Source: Gillisella vitis
Lineage (GTDB): Bacteria; Pseudomonadota; Alphaproteobacteria; Rhizobiales; Rhizobiaceae
Direction of reading: 5' to 3'
Assembly: GCF_001541345.2 (NCBI RefSeq)
Contig: NZ_LMVL02000001.1
Location: 310,001-374,000, forward strand
DNA: 64,000 bases
Under the pieces are notes generated by a model. That model was not told where the DNA came from and made no database searches. It saw nothing but the letters and a program-made list of their open reading frames with translations. A program made the position numbers and the translations under genes. Positions 16,680 to 25,071 of this stretch are shown piece after piece (positions within the stretch are counted from its first letter, which is position 1; every line of letters begins with the position of its first letter).

Positions 16680-17969
16680 TCAGACCGCCTTTGACGTGGG
16701 AAATGTATAGGCCGCAATCGATTCCGGCTTCATCTCGATGGAGAAGCCGGGACGGGACGGCGGCATGTAGGCGGCGTTTTGGATGACGCAGGGGTCGATG
16801 AAATGCTCGTGCAGATGGTCTACATATTCGATCACGCGGCCATCCCTGGTGCCGGAGACCGCGATGTAGTCGATCATCGAAAGATGCTGGACATATTCAC
16901 AGAGCCCGACGCCGCCAGCATGTGGCCAGACGGGCTTTTCATATTTGGCCGCCAGCAGCAGCACGGCCAGAACTTCATTGAGCCCGCCCATGCGGCAGGA
17001 ATCGATTTGCACGATGTCGATCGCGCCCTCGGTGATGAACTGTTTGAACATAATGCGGTTCTGGCACATTTCCCCGGTCGCGACCTTGATCGGCGCAATG
17101 GCATCGCGGATCTTGCGGTGCCCTGCCACATCGTCCGGGCTGGTTGGCTCCTCGATGAAGAAAGGTTTGGCAAAGGCCAGCTTCTTCATCCAGTCGATGG
17201 CCTGGCCCACTTCCCAGACCTGATTGGCATCGACCATCAGATACCGATCCGGACCGATCACCTCGCGGGCAATCGTCAGACGACGAATGTCATCCTCAAG
17301 ATCACGTCCAACCTTCATCTTGATATGATTGAAACCCTGGTCGATGGCGTCCTGCGCCAGACGGCGCAGCTTGTCATCGTCATATCCCAGCCATCCGGCT
17401 GAGGTCGTGTAGCAGGGATAGCCTTGCTTCTCGAGAAGCGCGATGCGGTCGGCCTTGCCGTCCTCCGCCTTGCGCAGGATAGCAACAGCCTCTTCGCGGG
17501 TCAGTGCATCGGTGAGATAGCGATAATCGACGATGTCGGCGATCTCTTCCGGCGACATGGTCGATACGAATTGCCACACCGGCAGACCGGCCTGCTTTGC
17601 CATGGCATCCCAGAAGGCATTGACGACAGCGCCGGTGGCCAGATGCATGGCGCCCTTGTCGGGTCCAATCCAGCGCAACTGGCTATCGCCGGTCAGCTTT
17701 CGCCAGAACTGGCCAGGTGCTGCCCGCACCTCGTCCAGATCGACGCCCACCACCAGATGGCGCATGGCCTTGATTGCCATGCAGCAGATATCGTTGCCAC
17801 GGCCAATGGTGAAGGTCAGGCCATGGCCTTCCAGGCCTGGCTCATCCGTTTCCAGGACCACGTAGGCTGCTGAATAATCCGGGTCAGGGTTCATGGCATC
17901 GGAGCCATCAAGGCTTGCGGATGTCGGAAAGCGCAGATCAAAAACATTGAGATTGGTAATGCAGGTCAT
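16680..17969 (-). CDS. fucD: L-fuconate dehydratase (enolase superfamily)
   Basis: 429 residues. The active site of the mandelate-racemase subgroup is intact: the K217-x-K219 pair in 'HIKMKVG', metal ligands D247 ('MVDANQ'), E273 ('FIEEPT') and E300 ('TGEMCQ'), and the general acid/base H350 in 'WPHAGGVG'. The N-terminal 'FDLRFPTSASLDGSDAMNPDPDYSAAYV' region is the characteristic L-fuconate dehydratase opening. The product would be 2-keto-3-deoxy-L-fuconate. It sits between the lactonase and Zn-dehydrogenase genes of the operon, consistent with the pathway. The positions are one less than those I recall for the Xanthomonas enzyme, an unusually close match. Confidence 0.9.
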   Translation of the reverse strand: MTCITNLNVFDLRFPTSASLDGSDAMNPDPDYSAAYVVLETDEPGLEGHGLTFTIGRGNDICCMAIKAMRHLVVGVDLDEVRAAPGQFWRKLTGDSQLRWIGPDKGAMHLATGAVVNAFWDAMAKQAGLPVWQFVSTMSPEEIADIVDYRYLTDALTREEAVAILRKAEDGKADRIALLEKQGYPCYTTSAGWLGYDDDKLRRLAQDAIDQGFNHIKMKVGRDLEDDIRRLTIAREVIGPDRYLMVDANQVWEVGQAIDWMKKLAFAKPFFIEEPTSPDDVAGHRKIRDAIAPIKVATGEMCQNRIMFKQFITEGAIDIVQIDSCRMGGLNEVLAVLLLAAKYEKPVWPHAGGVGLCEYVQHLSMIDYIAVSGTRDGRVIEYVDHLHEHFIDPCVIQNAAYMPPSRPGFSIEMKPESIAAYTFPTSKAV

Positions 17970-18085
17970 ATCAGCCTCTTGGGCAGATCCGCAAAGCGGT
18001 GACGCGCTTTTGCGAAGGATCTGCGAATGGAAACAAGCATTGATGCCTTCTTCAGTTCATTTAAAAACGGGTTACTAGGGTTCCC

Positions 18086-18898
18086 TCAAAGGCCGTAGAA
18101 GTGGCGGGCGTTTTCACAAAAGACTCGGTCATGTGCGGCTTCCGGCACGATGGCCCGGGCCTGGGCAAGCCAGCTTTGGTAATCGCTGGCGAGGGTCAGT
18201 ACCGGCCAATCGCTGCCCCACATCACCCGGTCCGGCCCGAAGAGCTCCAGGATCGTTTCGGCGTAGGGACGAATGGCTTCTGGCTGTTGCGAGCCAGCTT
18301 CGGTCAGCAGGCCGGACAGTTTGCAGGAGATGTTTTCCAGGTCGGCAAGCCGCGACATGGCCTTGCGCCAGTCGCTATAGAGCCCTTGCGCGATGACGGG
18401 TTTTGCACCGTGATCGATGACGATAGGCAGAGCGGGATGACGGCGCGCAAACCTTTCCAATGGCGCGAGATGGCGGGGCAGAACCAGCGCATCGAAGGTA
18501 AGACTTGAGGCCAACATCGCCCCGATGGCCGGGTCGAGTGTGGGATCGTCGATCCAGTCATCCTCGGCAATATCCTGCACCATGGGGCGCAGGCCCTTCA
18601 GCTTCGGATAGGTCGCCAGTTCCGTGATGACGGTTGCCGCATCCGCCGCCTTCAGGTCAACCCAGCCCACCACACCGAGAATGAAATCATGGTGTTGCGC
18701 CAGATCCAGCAGGAACCGCGTGTCATCAACGCTCGGCAGTGATTGAACCAGCACCGTCCCGCCAACGCCCGTCGCCGCCAGATGCGGCTCCAGGTTTGAG
18801 GCTAGGAAGTCCCTGTAGATGGCGGCAAGCTCCGGTGGGGGCCATTGGCCTTGCCGGTTTTTCATGAGCCAGAAATGCTGATGGGCATCGATGATCAT
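18086..18898 (-). CDS. Amidohydrolase-family lactonase, probable L-fuconolactonase
   Basis: 270 residues from the ATG at 18898, giving the canonical start 'MIIDAHQHFW', where the HxH metal motif begins the TIM barrel. Later 'IVIDHGAKP' and 'MWGSDWPVL' carry the remaining His and the catalytic Asp. Small PF04909-type amidohydrolases with this pattern hydrolyse aldonolactones, here most likely L-fucono-1,5- or 1,4-lactone to L-fuconate. Only 2 bases separate its start codon from the stop of the aldo/keto reductase, so the two are tightly coupled. A longer in-frame extension upstream lies inside the neighbour and is unlikely. Confidence 0.85.
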   Translation of the reverse strand: MIIDAHQHFWLMKNRQGQWPPPELAAIYRDFLASNLEPHLAATGVGGTVLVQSLPSVDDTRFLLDLAQHHDFILGVVGWVDLKAADAATVITELATYPKLKGLRPMVQDIAEDDWIDDPTLDPAIGAMLASSLTFDALVLPRHLAPLERFARRHPALPIVIDHGAKPVIAQGLYSDWRKAMSRLADLENISCKLSGLLTEAGSQQPEAIRPYAETILELFGPDRVMWGSDWPVLTLASDYQSWLAQARAIVPEAAHDRVFCENARHFYGL

Positions 18899-18900
18899 GG

Positions 18901-19905
18901 TCACGCTCCGATCGGCACGCCATCGGCGATGATACCCTTGTCCTTCAGGGATCGCCAAACGGAGGAGGGGACGGTTTCCTGCATCCAGGCCACGTTGGCG
19001 CGGATCTGCTCGGCGTTGCGGACGCCGGATACCACGGAGACGACGGCGGGATGCAGCAACGGAAAGTTCAAGGCCGCCGCCTGCAGCGACACGCCTTCAG
19101 CGGCACATGCCGCTTCGATCTCGGCGACGCGGGCAAGAATGTCGGCGGGTGCCTCGGCGTAGTTGAACTTGCGGTTTCCCGCCAGCAGGCCTGAATTGAA
19201 GACCCCGGCCACCACGATCCCGACATTGGCTTTATCCGCCCGGTCCAGCAGCGTCAGGCTGTCCTGTTCCAGCAGCGTATAGCGCCCGGCCAGCATGGCG
19301 ACATCGATATCGAAGGCATCCATCGCATCCCAGACCGCTTGCCACTCATTGACGCCGAGGCCGATGGCTTTGACGAGGCCAGCGTCGCGCAACTGGCCGA
19401 GTGCCTTGAACCCGCCGCCCTTGGTCAATTGGTCCCAATAATGCCCGTGCTTTTCACCATGTGTCATCTGGCCGATGTCGTGGACATAGAGAATGTCAGG
19501 CTTCAGCACGCCCGTGCGCTGCTGGCTTGCCTCAAAGGATTTCAGAATGGCGTCATAGGTGTAATCGTAGACCGGACGGAACGGTAGGGGCTGAATATAG
19601 GTGTCTTCCTCCGGTCCGACGGTCTCATCGGGGACCATGACGCGGCCCACCTTGGTGGAGAGCACGTAGTCTGCGCGCTCATGCTCGGTCAGCATTGTCC
19701 CGAGGCGTCGTTCAGAGCGGGTGTAGCCATAAAAGGGAGCGGTATCGAAGTAACGGATGCCCGCATCCCAGGCGGCATCGAAGGCCCCGAGCGCTTCCTG
19801 GTAACTCGTCCAGCGATAGAGATTGCCCATCTGCGCGCAGCCGAGACCCATCACCGTGAAGGAAACATCGCGATTGCGCAGCGTGCGCCTGTCGTTGACC
19901 TGCAT
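18901..19905 (-). CDS. Aldo/keto reductase, probable L-fucose (D-threo-aldose) 1-dehydrogenase
   Basis: 334 residues from the ATG at 19905 (a second ATG at 19917 is possible; neither has an ideal ribosome site). The catalytic tetrad is visible: D54 and Y59 in 'YFDTAPFYG', K85 in 'LSTKVG' and H142 in 'YVHDIG'. 'FDTAPFYGYTRSERRLG' and the large insert before the His are typical of D-threo-aldose 1-dehydrogenases, which oxidise L-fucose to the lactone with NAD(P)+. This is the first enzymatic step of the operon. RIME-like repeat copy 3 separates it from the upstream binding-protein gene, so it may depend on read-through. Confidence 0.82.
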   Translation of the reverse strand: MQVNDRRTLRNRDVSFTVMGLGCAQMGNLYRWTSYQEALGAFDAAWDAGIRYFDTAPFYGYTRSERRLGTMLTEHERADYVLSTKVGRVMVPDETVGPEEDTYIQPLPFRPVYDYTYDAILKSFEASQQRTGVLKPDILYVHDIGQMTHGEKHGHYWDQLTKGGGFKALGQLRDAGLVKAIGLGVNEWQAVWDAMDAFDIDVAMLAGRYTLLEQDSLTLLDRADKANVGIVVAGVFNSGLLAGNRKFNYAEAPADILARVAEIEAACAAEGVSLQAAALNFPLLHPAVVSVVSGVRNAEQIRANVAWMQETVPSSVWRSLKDKGIIADGVPIGA

Positions 19906-19978
19906 TGTCCTGCCCATAAACTGAAAAATCCGGGGAAACGGCACGCGAGAGAAACCCGCGTGCCGCACGTGCATCACA

Positions 19979-20072
19979 GACTGCCAGGTTCGGATTGAAC
20001 CAGACAGTCTGTGATCTTCTTGTTGTCGTTTGTCTTTTCGGGAAAACCGGGTCCCACTTTTCCCTGACAAAC
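19979..20072 (+). repeat. RIME-like mosaic repeat, copy 3 (hairpin plus box)
   Basis: A hairpin-type segment at 19979-20010 (AGACTG...CAGGTTC with GAACC...CAGTCT on the other side) is followed by a box at 20028-20072 bounded by GTTTGTC and GACAAAC. Inside the box GGGAAAA and TTTTCCC form a second inverted repeat. The box ends directly against the stop codon of the minus-strand binding-protein gene. Confidence 0.75.
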
Positions 20073-21014
20073 TTAGTAGAGAACGTTCTTAGCTTCCGGC
20101 TTGTCGATGTTCTGCTTGGTGACGACGACGACGCCGGTGTCTATGAACTTTTCGACCTTTTCCTTCGACAGAAGCTTCAGAAGCGTATCCACGCCTTTTT
20201 CACCCATCTGATAGGAACCCTGGACGACGGTGGCTTCCAGCATGCCGTCCTTGACGAATTCCTGAAGGTCCTGGTTGCCGTCAAAGCCGATAGCGACGAG
20301 CTTGCCAGTCTTGCCAGCCTGCTTGATCGCCCGGCCCATGCCGATGGCGGTCGGCTCATTGGCGCCGAAGATGCCCTTCAGGTCGGCATTGGCGGCAAGA
20401 ACGTCGGTCGTCTGGTTCAGCGCGGTCGCCATCTGCGACTGCGAATAATAGGGGCCGACGATCTGGAGTTTCGAGTTGGCCTTGATGTAGTCGGTAAAGC
20501 CGCCAACGCGGCCGATTTCGGAACCGGCACCTGCCACATAGGACATCACGGCGATCTTGCCTTCGGTCCCGACTTTCTGGATCATCGCCTTGGCCGCCAG
20601 TTCACCGGCTGCCTTGTTGTCCGTCGCCAGGAAGGCCTGGTAATATTTCTCGGCATCCTTCGAGAGCATCGAGTCAATGATGACGACGGGAATGCGGGCT
20701 TCCCAGGCCTTCTTCACCGCCGGAACCAGTGCGTCCGGGTCGGATGGCGCAAGCAGGATGGCGTCGACCTTCCGGTTTACGGCGTTCTCGACCATATTGA
20801 CCTGATCGGCAATGGCGGATTCTGCCGCCGGACCCTGGAAGGTTATTGTATGGGCCTTCTGCTTGCCAATTGCGGCATCCGCGCCCTTCTGGACATTCTG
20901 CCAGAAGGTGGAGTTGACGGTCTTGACGATCACGGCGATTTCGCCCGCCGAAGCGGTGAGCGTCCCCGACAGTGTAAAGACTGAAGCCGCAAGGGCCAGG
21001 GCTAGTTTACGCAT
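20073..21014 (-). CDS. Ribose-type sugar ABC transporter substrate-binding protein (L-fucose operon)
   Basis: 313 residues with a signal peptide (residues 1-23, ending 'LTASAG'). It belongs to the RbsB class: 'AVIVKTVNSTFWQNVQKGAD', 'ILLAPSDPDALVPAV', 'IPVVIIDS' and 'IGFDGNQDLQEFVKDG' are the family's periodic ligand-pocket segments. It captures a pentose or 6-deoxyhexose in the periplasm for the permease and ATPase encoded upstream. Unusually it is the last of the three transport genes; the 97-base gap before it contains two hairpins that could stabilise its message. L-fucose as ligand is inferred from the downstream enzymes. Confidence 0.85.
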   Translation of the reverse strand: MRKLALALAASVFTLSGTLTASAGEIAVIVKTVNSTFWQNVQKGADAAIGKQKAHTITFQGPAAESAIADQVNMVENAVNRKVDAILLAPSDPDALVPAVKKAWEARIPVVIIDSMLSKDAEKYYQAFLATDNKAAGELAAKAMIQKVGTEGKIAVMSYVAGAGSEIGRVGGFTDYIKANSKLQIVGPYYSQSQMATALNQTTDVLAANADLKGIFGANEPTAIGMGRAIKQAGKTGKLVAIGFDGNQDLQEFVKDGMLEATVVQGSYQMGEKGVDTLLKLLSKEKVEKFIDTGVVVVTKQNIDKPEAKNVLY

Positions 21015-21034
21015 ATCTTTCCTCCTCAGTGTGA

Positions 21035-21079
21035 CGGCCCCTGCCGGGGACCGATGCGGGGGAAGGCTCCTCCCTTCCC
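21035..21079 (-). other. Pair of hairpins between permease and binding-protein genes
   Basis: CGG-CCCC (21035-21041) pairs with GGGG-CCG (21046-21053, one bulged A), and GGGAAGG (21060-21066) pairs with CCTTCCC (21073-21079). Such GC hairpins inside ABC operons commonly mark mRNA segments with different stability; here they would favour the binding-protein message. Confidence 0.45.
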
Positions 21080-21111
21080 ATGTTCGTTCTGCCTCCGCCT
21101 GACGGCGAGTA

Positions 21112-22158
21112 TTATTTCCGATTGCGGATCTGGTCGATCCAGACGGTGCCGAGAATGACGAGGCCTATAATGATCTGCTGGGTGAAGGCGGAGACGCCGT
21201 TCATGTTCAGGCCATTGCGCAGGATGCCGATGACAAAGGCACCGATGAAGGTTCCGGAAATCGTACCGACGCCGCCGATCAGCGAAGTTCCGCCAATCAC
21301 CGCCGAAGCGATGGCGTCCAGCTCATAGGCCACGCCTTCATTCGGCTGGGCGGTGACGAGACGAGACATCAGCACGCAGCCGGTCAGGCCAGCCAGCGTG
21401 CCGGAGACGATATAGGTGAAGGCGGTGACGCGGGCGACATTGACGCCTGAAAGCTGGGCGGCATCCGCATTCGAGCCGGTGGCATAGATATGCCGACCAA
21501 GCACGGTTCGGTTCAGCACGAAGGCTGCGGCCACGGCAATGATGATCATCAACACCACGGGATAGGGTATGCCCGGAAAGCTGACCACCGGAAATCCTTG
21601 ATCGTCAATGCTTTCGAAGCGCAGCAGTGAGCCATTGCCGAGAACGCCGAAGGATTCGCCAAGGCCTGAGACCGCCCGCGCGCCGGTGATTTGCAGTGCG
21701 ACGCCCCGTGCAATCAGCATCATGCCAAGGGTAGCTATGAATGGTGGCAGCTTCAGCTTGGTAATGACCAGGCCATTGATGACCCCGCAGGCGGTGCCGG
21801 TGAGAACGCCGAGCAACATGCCGATCCACACCGGCGCGCCGAGTTCTTTGACGGCAAGGGCGGCGACCACCCCGGCCAGCGCCAGGACGGAGCCGACCGA
21901 GAGGTCAATACCCCCGGTGATGATGACATAGGTTGCTCCAATGCCGAGAAAGGCGATCGACGTGACCTGTAGTGCGATCGTCATGCCGTTGTTGACGCTC
22001 AGGAAAGCATTGGAAGTGAGGGCAAACACAGCGGCCAGAACGACCAGGCAGCCAAGCGCTGCAAATTTCTGGATGATATCCTTCTGCCGGTCGCTCAAAC
22101 CTTTTTGCGGTGGCTTGTCGCTCGATTGCTGGGGCTTGCCAGTGGTGATCTCAGCCAT
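21112..22158 (-). CDS. Ribose-type sugar ABC transporter permease
   Basis: 348 residues from the ATG at 22158; a longer frame upstream overlaps the ATPase gene more deeply and lacks sequence sense. The cytoplasmic leader is Lys/Gln-rich, followed by about nine membrane helices starting at ~35 ('FAALGCLVVLAAVFAL'). 'TGGIDLSVGSVLALAG' and 'LKLPPFIATLGMM' are RbsC-family hallmarks. It overlaps the ATPase gene's 3' end by 8 bases, indicating coupled translation. It would form a homodimeric channel for the fucose-type sugar. Confidence 0.88.
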   Translation of the reverse strand: MAEITTGKPQQSSDKPPQKGLSDRQKDIIQKFAALGCLVVLAAVFALTSNAFLSVNNGMTIALQVTSIAFLGIGATYVIITGGIDLSVGSVLALAGVVAALAVKELGAPVWIGMLLGVLTGTACGVINGLVITKLKLPPFIATLGMMLIARGVALQITGARAVSGLGESFGVLGNGSLLRFESIDDQGFPVVSFPGIPYPVVLMIIIAVAAAFVLNRTVLGRHIYATGSNADAAQLSGVNVARVTAFTYIVSGTLAGLTGCVLMSRLVTAQPNEGVAYELDAIASAVIGGTSLIGGVGTISGTFIGAFVIGILRNGLNMNGVSAFTQQIIIGLVILGTVWIDQIRNRK

Positions 22159-23725
22159 GGGACATTCCTCGCGCGCTCTCCCGGACACGGCCGGAGGCAT
22201 ACAGCATGATCTCTTCCTGCGACGTTTCCCGCGTCGTCAGTGTTGCGGTGATGCGGCCTTCGTGGAAAACCGCAACGCGGTCCGATAGTCCCAGAATTTC
22301 CGGAAGCTCGGAACTGATCAGAATGATGCCTATGCCCTTGGCGGCAAGCTCATCCATCAGCCGGTAGATGGCGAGCTTGGCGCCCACATCGATGCCCCGT
22401 GTCGGCTCATCGAAGAACATGATCTTCGGCTGCCGGAACAGCCATTTTCCAATAATGATCTTCTGCTGGTTGCCGCCTGACAGCAGGCGGACGGGTTGGT
22501 TCAGGCTGGGCGTTCTGATGTTGAGCAGATCGACATAGTGTTGGCTCGACTGGCGGTGCAGTTCCTTGTCGATGACGCCGAACGGATTGGAGACAGCCTC
22601 CATGTTGGCCATCATCAGGTTGGCATCGACCGGCATTTTGACTGCCAGACCTCCGGCCTTGCGATCCTCGGAAAGATAGGCAATCCCTGCGTCAATGGCC
22701 GAACGCGGGTCGGAAATCGACAGGGGCCGTCCTTCGAGCTGGATTGTTCCGCTATCGCACGGATCGGCTCCGAAGATCGCCCGGGCCACTTCCGTCCGAC
22801 CGGCGCCCATCAATCCCGCAAAACCCAGAATTTCGCCACGGCGAAGTTCAAAGCCGATATCGGAGAAAGCGCCATGGCGGCTAAGACCCGAAACGGAAAA
22901 GATGGTGTCCTTGGTTGGCGAACGGGTCGGCGCCGGGAATTTCTCTTCCAGCGAGCGGCCCACCATGCGGGCGACGATATAGTCCACGGTGATCGCATCG
23001 AAATCATCCGTAGAGATGTAGCGCCCATCGCGCAGCACCGTGACGCGATCAACGATCTCTGCCATTTCGTCGAGCCGGTGCGAGATATAGATAATGCCGG
23101 TTCCTTCACGCTTCAGATCGCGGATGACGCGAAAGAGAAGCTGTGCTTCCTGTTGGGTCAGCGAGGAGGTCGGTTCATCCATGATGAGCACGGAGGCGTC
23201 AAGCGACAGGGCCTTGGCAATCTCGACCATCTGCCGCTGCGCGACGGAGAGCGTGCGCACTTGGGCGTCGGGGTTGATGTCGACACCCAGTCGGTCGAGG
23301 CATCGCTTGGCGTCCCGGCGCAGCTTGCGTCTGTCGACCATAAAACGCCCACCCATAAAACTTAGCCGGGGTTCGCGGGCAAGATAGATGTTTTCGGCAA
23401 CGGAGAGATGTGGAACCAGGTTGAGTTCCTGATGGATGATGGCAATTCCGGCGGCCTCCGATTGCAATGTGGAGGTGAAATGAACCGTCTCGCCCTTGTA
23501 GATCATGTTGCCGGCGTCTCTCTGGTAGACGCCGCTAATGATTTTCATCAGCGTGGATTTTCCGGCTCCATTCTCGCCGCAAACCGCATGAACTTCACCG
23601 GCCCTGACATCGAGGCTAACGTCCTGTAGGGCCTTCACCCCAGGGAATTCCTTGGTGACGCCCTCCAGTTTCAAAAGCAGCGGCGCGGGTTTGCACTCGC
23701 CTGCGGCAAGCGACACTCCTCCCAT
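22151..23725 (-). CDS. Ribose-type sugar ABC transporter ATPase (duplicated domains)
   Basis: 524 residues from the ATG at 23725, chosen for its GGAGG site 8 bases upstream; the frame stays open 37 codons further without a good start. Domain 1 has Walker A 'GENGAGKSTLMK' and Walker B 'LIMDEPTSSL' with a weak signature 'LSVAQRQMVEIAKAL'. Domain 2 has the degenerate P loop 'GLMGAGRTEVARA' but a perfect signature 'LSGGNQQKIIIGKWL' and 'FFDEPTRGIDVG', the pattern normal for RbsA/XylG proteins. It is the first gene of the leftward operon, divergent from the GntR regulator. Confidence 0.88.
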   Translation of the reverse strand: MGGVSLAAGECKPAPLLLKLEGVTKEFPGVKALQDVSLDVRAGEVHAVCGENGAGKSTLMKIISGVYQRDAGNMIYKGETVHFTSTLQSEAAGIAIIHQELNLVPHLSVAENIYLAREPRLSFMGGRFMVDRRKLRRDAKRCLDRLGVDINPDAQVRTLSVAQRQMVEIAKALSLDASVLIMDEPTSSLTQQEAQLLFRVIRDLKREGTGIIYISHRLDEMAEIVDRVTVLRDGRYISTDDFDAITVDYIVARMVGRSLEEKFPAPTRSPTKDTIFSVSGLSRHGAFSDIGFELRRGEILGFAGLMGAGRTEVARAIFGADPCDSGTIQLEGRPLSISDPRSAIDAGIAYLSEDRKAGGLAVKMPVDANLMMANMEAVSNPFGVIDKELHRQSSQHYVDLLNIRTPSLNQPVRLLSGGNQQKIIIGKWLFRQPKIMFFDEPTRGIDVGAKLAIYRLMDELAAKGIGIILISSELPEILGLSDRVAVFHEGRITATLTTRETSQEEIMLYASGRVRESARGMSHG

Positions 23726-23891
23726 CGCGGTGTCCTCCAATTCGAGAAAGCCTCCCAGACTTTCGAGAGACAGACATAGGGCATGGCGCAATAATTGGTC
23801 AAGCCAATTATTCTTTCCTGCTTGCATGCGTTGCAATATCTCGGATAAATAGAGCTTTATTGATGAAATTCTTTAAATTGGACTGACCAAA
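23726..23891. promoter_or_regulatory. Divergent promoter region with candidate GntR operator
   Basis: A perfect inverted repeat with 9-bp arms, AATAATTGG (23790-23798) and CCAATTATT (23804-23812), surrounds TCAAG. The core TTGGT-CAA-GCCAA is close to the TTGGT-N3-ACCAA pattern bound by several FadR-subfamily regulators. It lies 65 bases upstream of the ATPase start and 80 bases before the regulator start, a position suited to repress both directions. Confidence 0.55.
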
Positions 23892-24563
23892 ATGACATTG
23901 CCCAAGCGTCTTTACCAACAGATTGCCGACCAGGTTCGGCATCTGATCCAAAGTGGCCCTTATCCGGCAGGGTCAAGGTTGCCGCCGGAACGTGAGTTGG
24001 CGCAAACCCTCGGGGTCTCGCGACCGTCCTTGCGCGAGGCGTTGATTGCGCTGGAAATTGACGGGACAATTGAGATTCGCATGGGGTCGGGCATTTATGT
24101 CCTGTCCGCCAGCAAGTCCGCCGCCTCTGGACGATCACTGGGGGAGAGCCCTACCGAGTTGATGCAGGCGCGTGCCGTCATTGAAAGCGCTGTTATCGTC
24201 AAGGCCGCTGGGGCAATGACCGATGCGGTTTTTGCGGCGCTTGTCGGGATTGTCGAAGAGATGCGTCAGGAGATTGCCGCGGGGCGCAAGCCGATCGATC
24301 AGGACCGCCAGTTTCATCTGACCATTGCCGAACAGTCGGGCAATTCGGTTCTGGCGGAGATCGTCGCCAATCTCTTTGACGAACGCCATAGCCCTATCTC
24401 GGACCATATACGGGGCCGTTTTGAGACGCCTGAAACCTGGTCACTGGCGCTGATCGAGCACGAGGCAATTCTGACTGCGCTGGAAGCACGAGACCCGCTC
24501 GCGGCACAGGCTGCAATGTATGCCCACCTGACGGCATCACGACGGCGGTGGCTCGAAAATTGA
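23892..24563 (+). CDS. GntR-family (FadR subfamily, FCD domain) transcriptional regulator
   Basis: 223 residues. The N-terminal winged helix (~1-70) has 'LYQQIADQVRHLIQSG', 'GSRLPPERELAQTLGVSRPS' and 'LREALIALEIDGTIEIRMGSGIYV', the GntR signature. The C-terminal all-helical FCD domain (~85-220) carries the metal-binding residues expected in 'DRQFHLTIAE' (Asp, His), and a late His in 'YAHLTASRR'. Such proteins usually bind an organic acid or sugar acid, here perhaps a pathway intermediate such as 2-keto-3-deoxy-L-fuconate. It is divergent from the transport and catabolic operon and probably represses it through the palindrome in between. Confidence 0.88.
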   Translation: MTLPKRLYQQIADQVRHLIQSGPYPAGSRLPPERELAQTLGVSRPSLREALIALEIDGTIEIRMGSGIYVLSASKSAASGRSLGESPTELMQARAVIESAVIVKAAGAMTDAVFAALVGIVEEMRQEIAAGRKPIDQDRQFHLTIAEQSGNSVLAEIVANLFDERHSPISDHIRGRFETPETWSLALIEHEAILTALEARDPLAAQAAMYAHLTASRRRWLEN

Positions 24564-25071
24564 CCGATGACGCGGCCATTCCGCCGCCATATAAATGCAG
24601 GATTTTCGAAAGGAGTCGAGGTCGGGAGAGATTATGATCCCTTGACGCCTGATTTATCTGCAAGTTTTTGATAAATAACAGTTTAATAACTGCATGATTG
24701 GACGATTTCGGCCTCGTTGAAAGATTGCTAAAGGCCTGTTGCGCGTCTGCTGGCAAGGCGTGGATCATCGTTTGCACCTGCCCCTTCTTGTTAAGGCCGG
24801 AGAAGTTTGGTCGGCATTTTACCGATGAAATTCGCCGGTGGTGCGCTGGTCAGCATGGTCACGTAAACGGCTGGTGGCGGGTTCAAACCAGCCGGAGATT
24901 CCCTCCATTTCCTCTCGATTTATGCCGTTGTCGTCGGCGTCCTTCAAATTCCTCAATACGAAATTTCCCGCACAGATCAGCAATCCGGCAGTTTTGCTTT
25001 ATGAGTCAATTTAGTTGACATCGTTTCATTTTAGATGACAGTATGACGTCATAACGGGAGGAGGAGCCCCT
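24564..25071. other. 508-base intergenic stretch upstream of the fucoside operon
   Basis: I find no convincing gene or RNA here. CGGCTGGT (24868-24875) and ACCAGCCG (24887-24894) form a hairpin with an 11-base loop; a GGTTCAAA inside it resembles a tRNA T-arm by chance, but no cloverleaf can be built. The last 70 bases hold the promoter elements described separately. The remainder is AT-richer than the genes around it and may be decayed sequence. Confidence 0.5.
25011..25064 (+). promoter_or_regulatory. Promoter/operator region of the fucoside operon
   Basis: TTGACA at 25015-25020 is a good -35 hexamer, though no strong -10 follows at standard distance. Two near-identical 10-mers, TTAGTTGACA (25011-25020) and TTAGATGACA (25031-25040), are offset by exactly 20 bases, two helical turns. 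Next comes a perfect 12-base palindrome, TATGACGTCATA (25042-25053), with the central CG usual for LacI-family operators, then the GGGAGGAGG ribosome site. The LacI-type protein encoded at the end of the operon is the natural candidate ligand. Confidence 0.45.

Noticed and set aside
24868-24894. Possible tRNA T-arm (GGTTCAAA) in the 24.6-25.1 kb gap
   Set aside because: No acceptor, D or anticodon stem can be built around it; it is the loop of a simple hairpin.
24698-25018. 106-codon open frame in the gap before the fucoside operon
   Set aside because: Cys/Arg/Trp-rich composition, no ribosome site, no domain, and it runs into the promoter elements.
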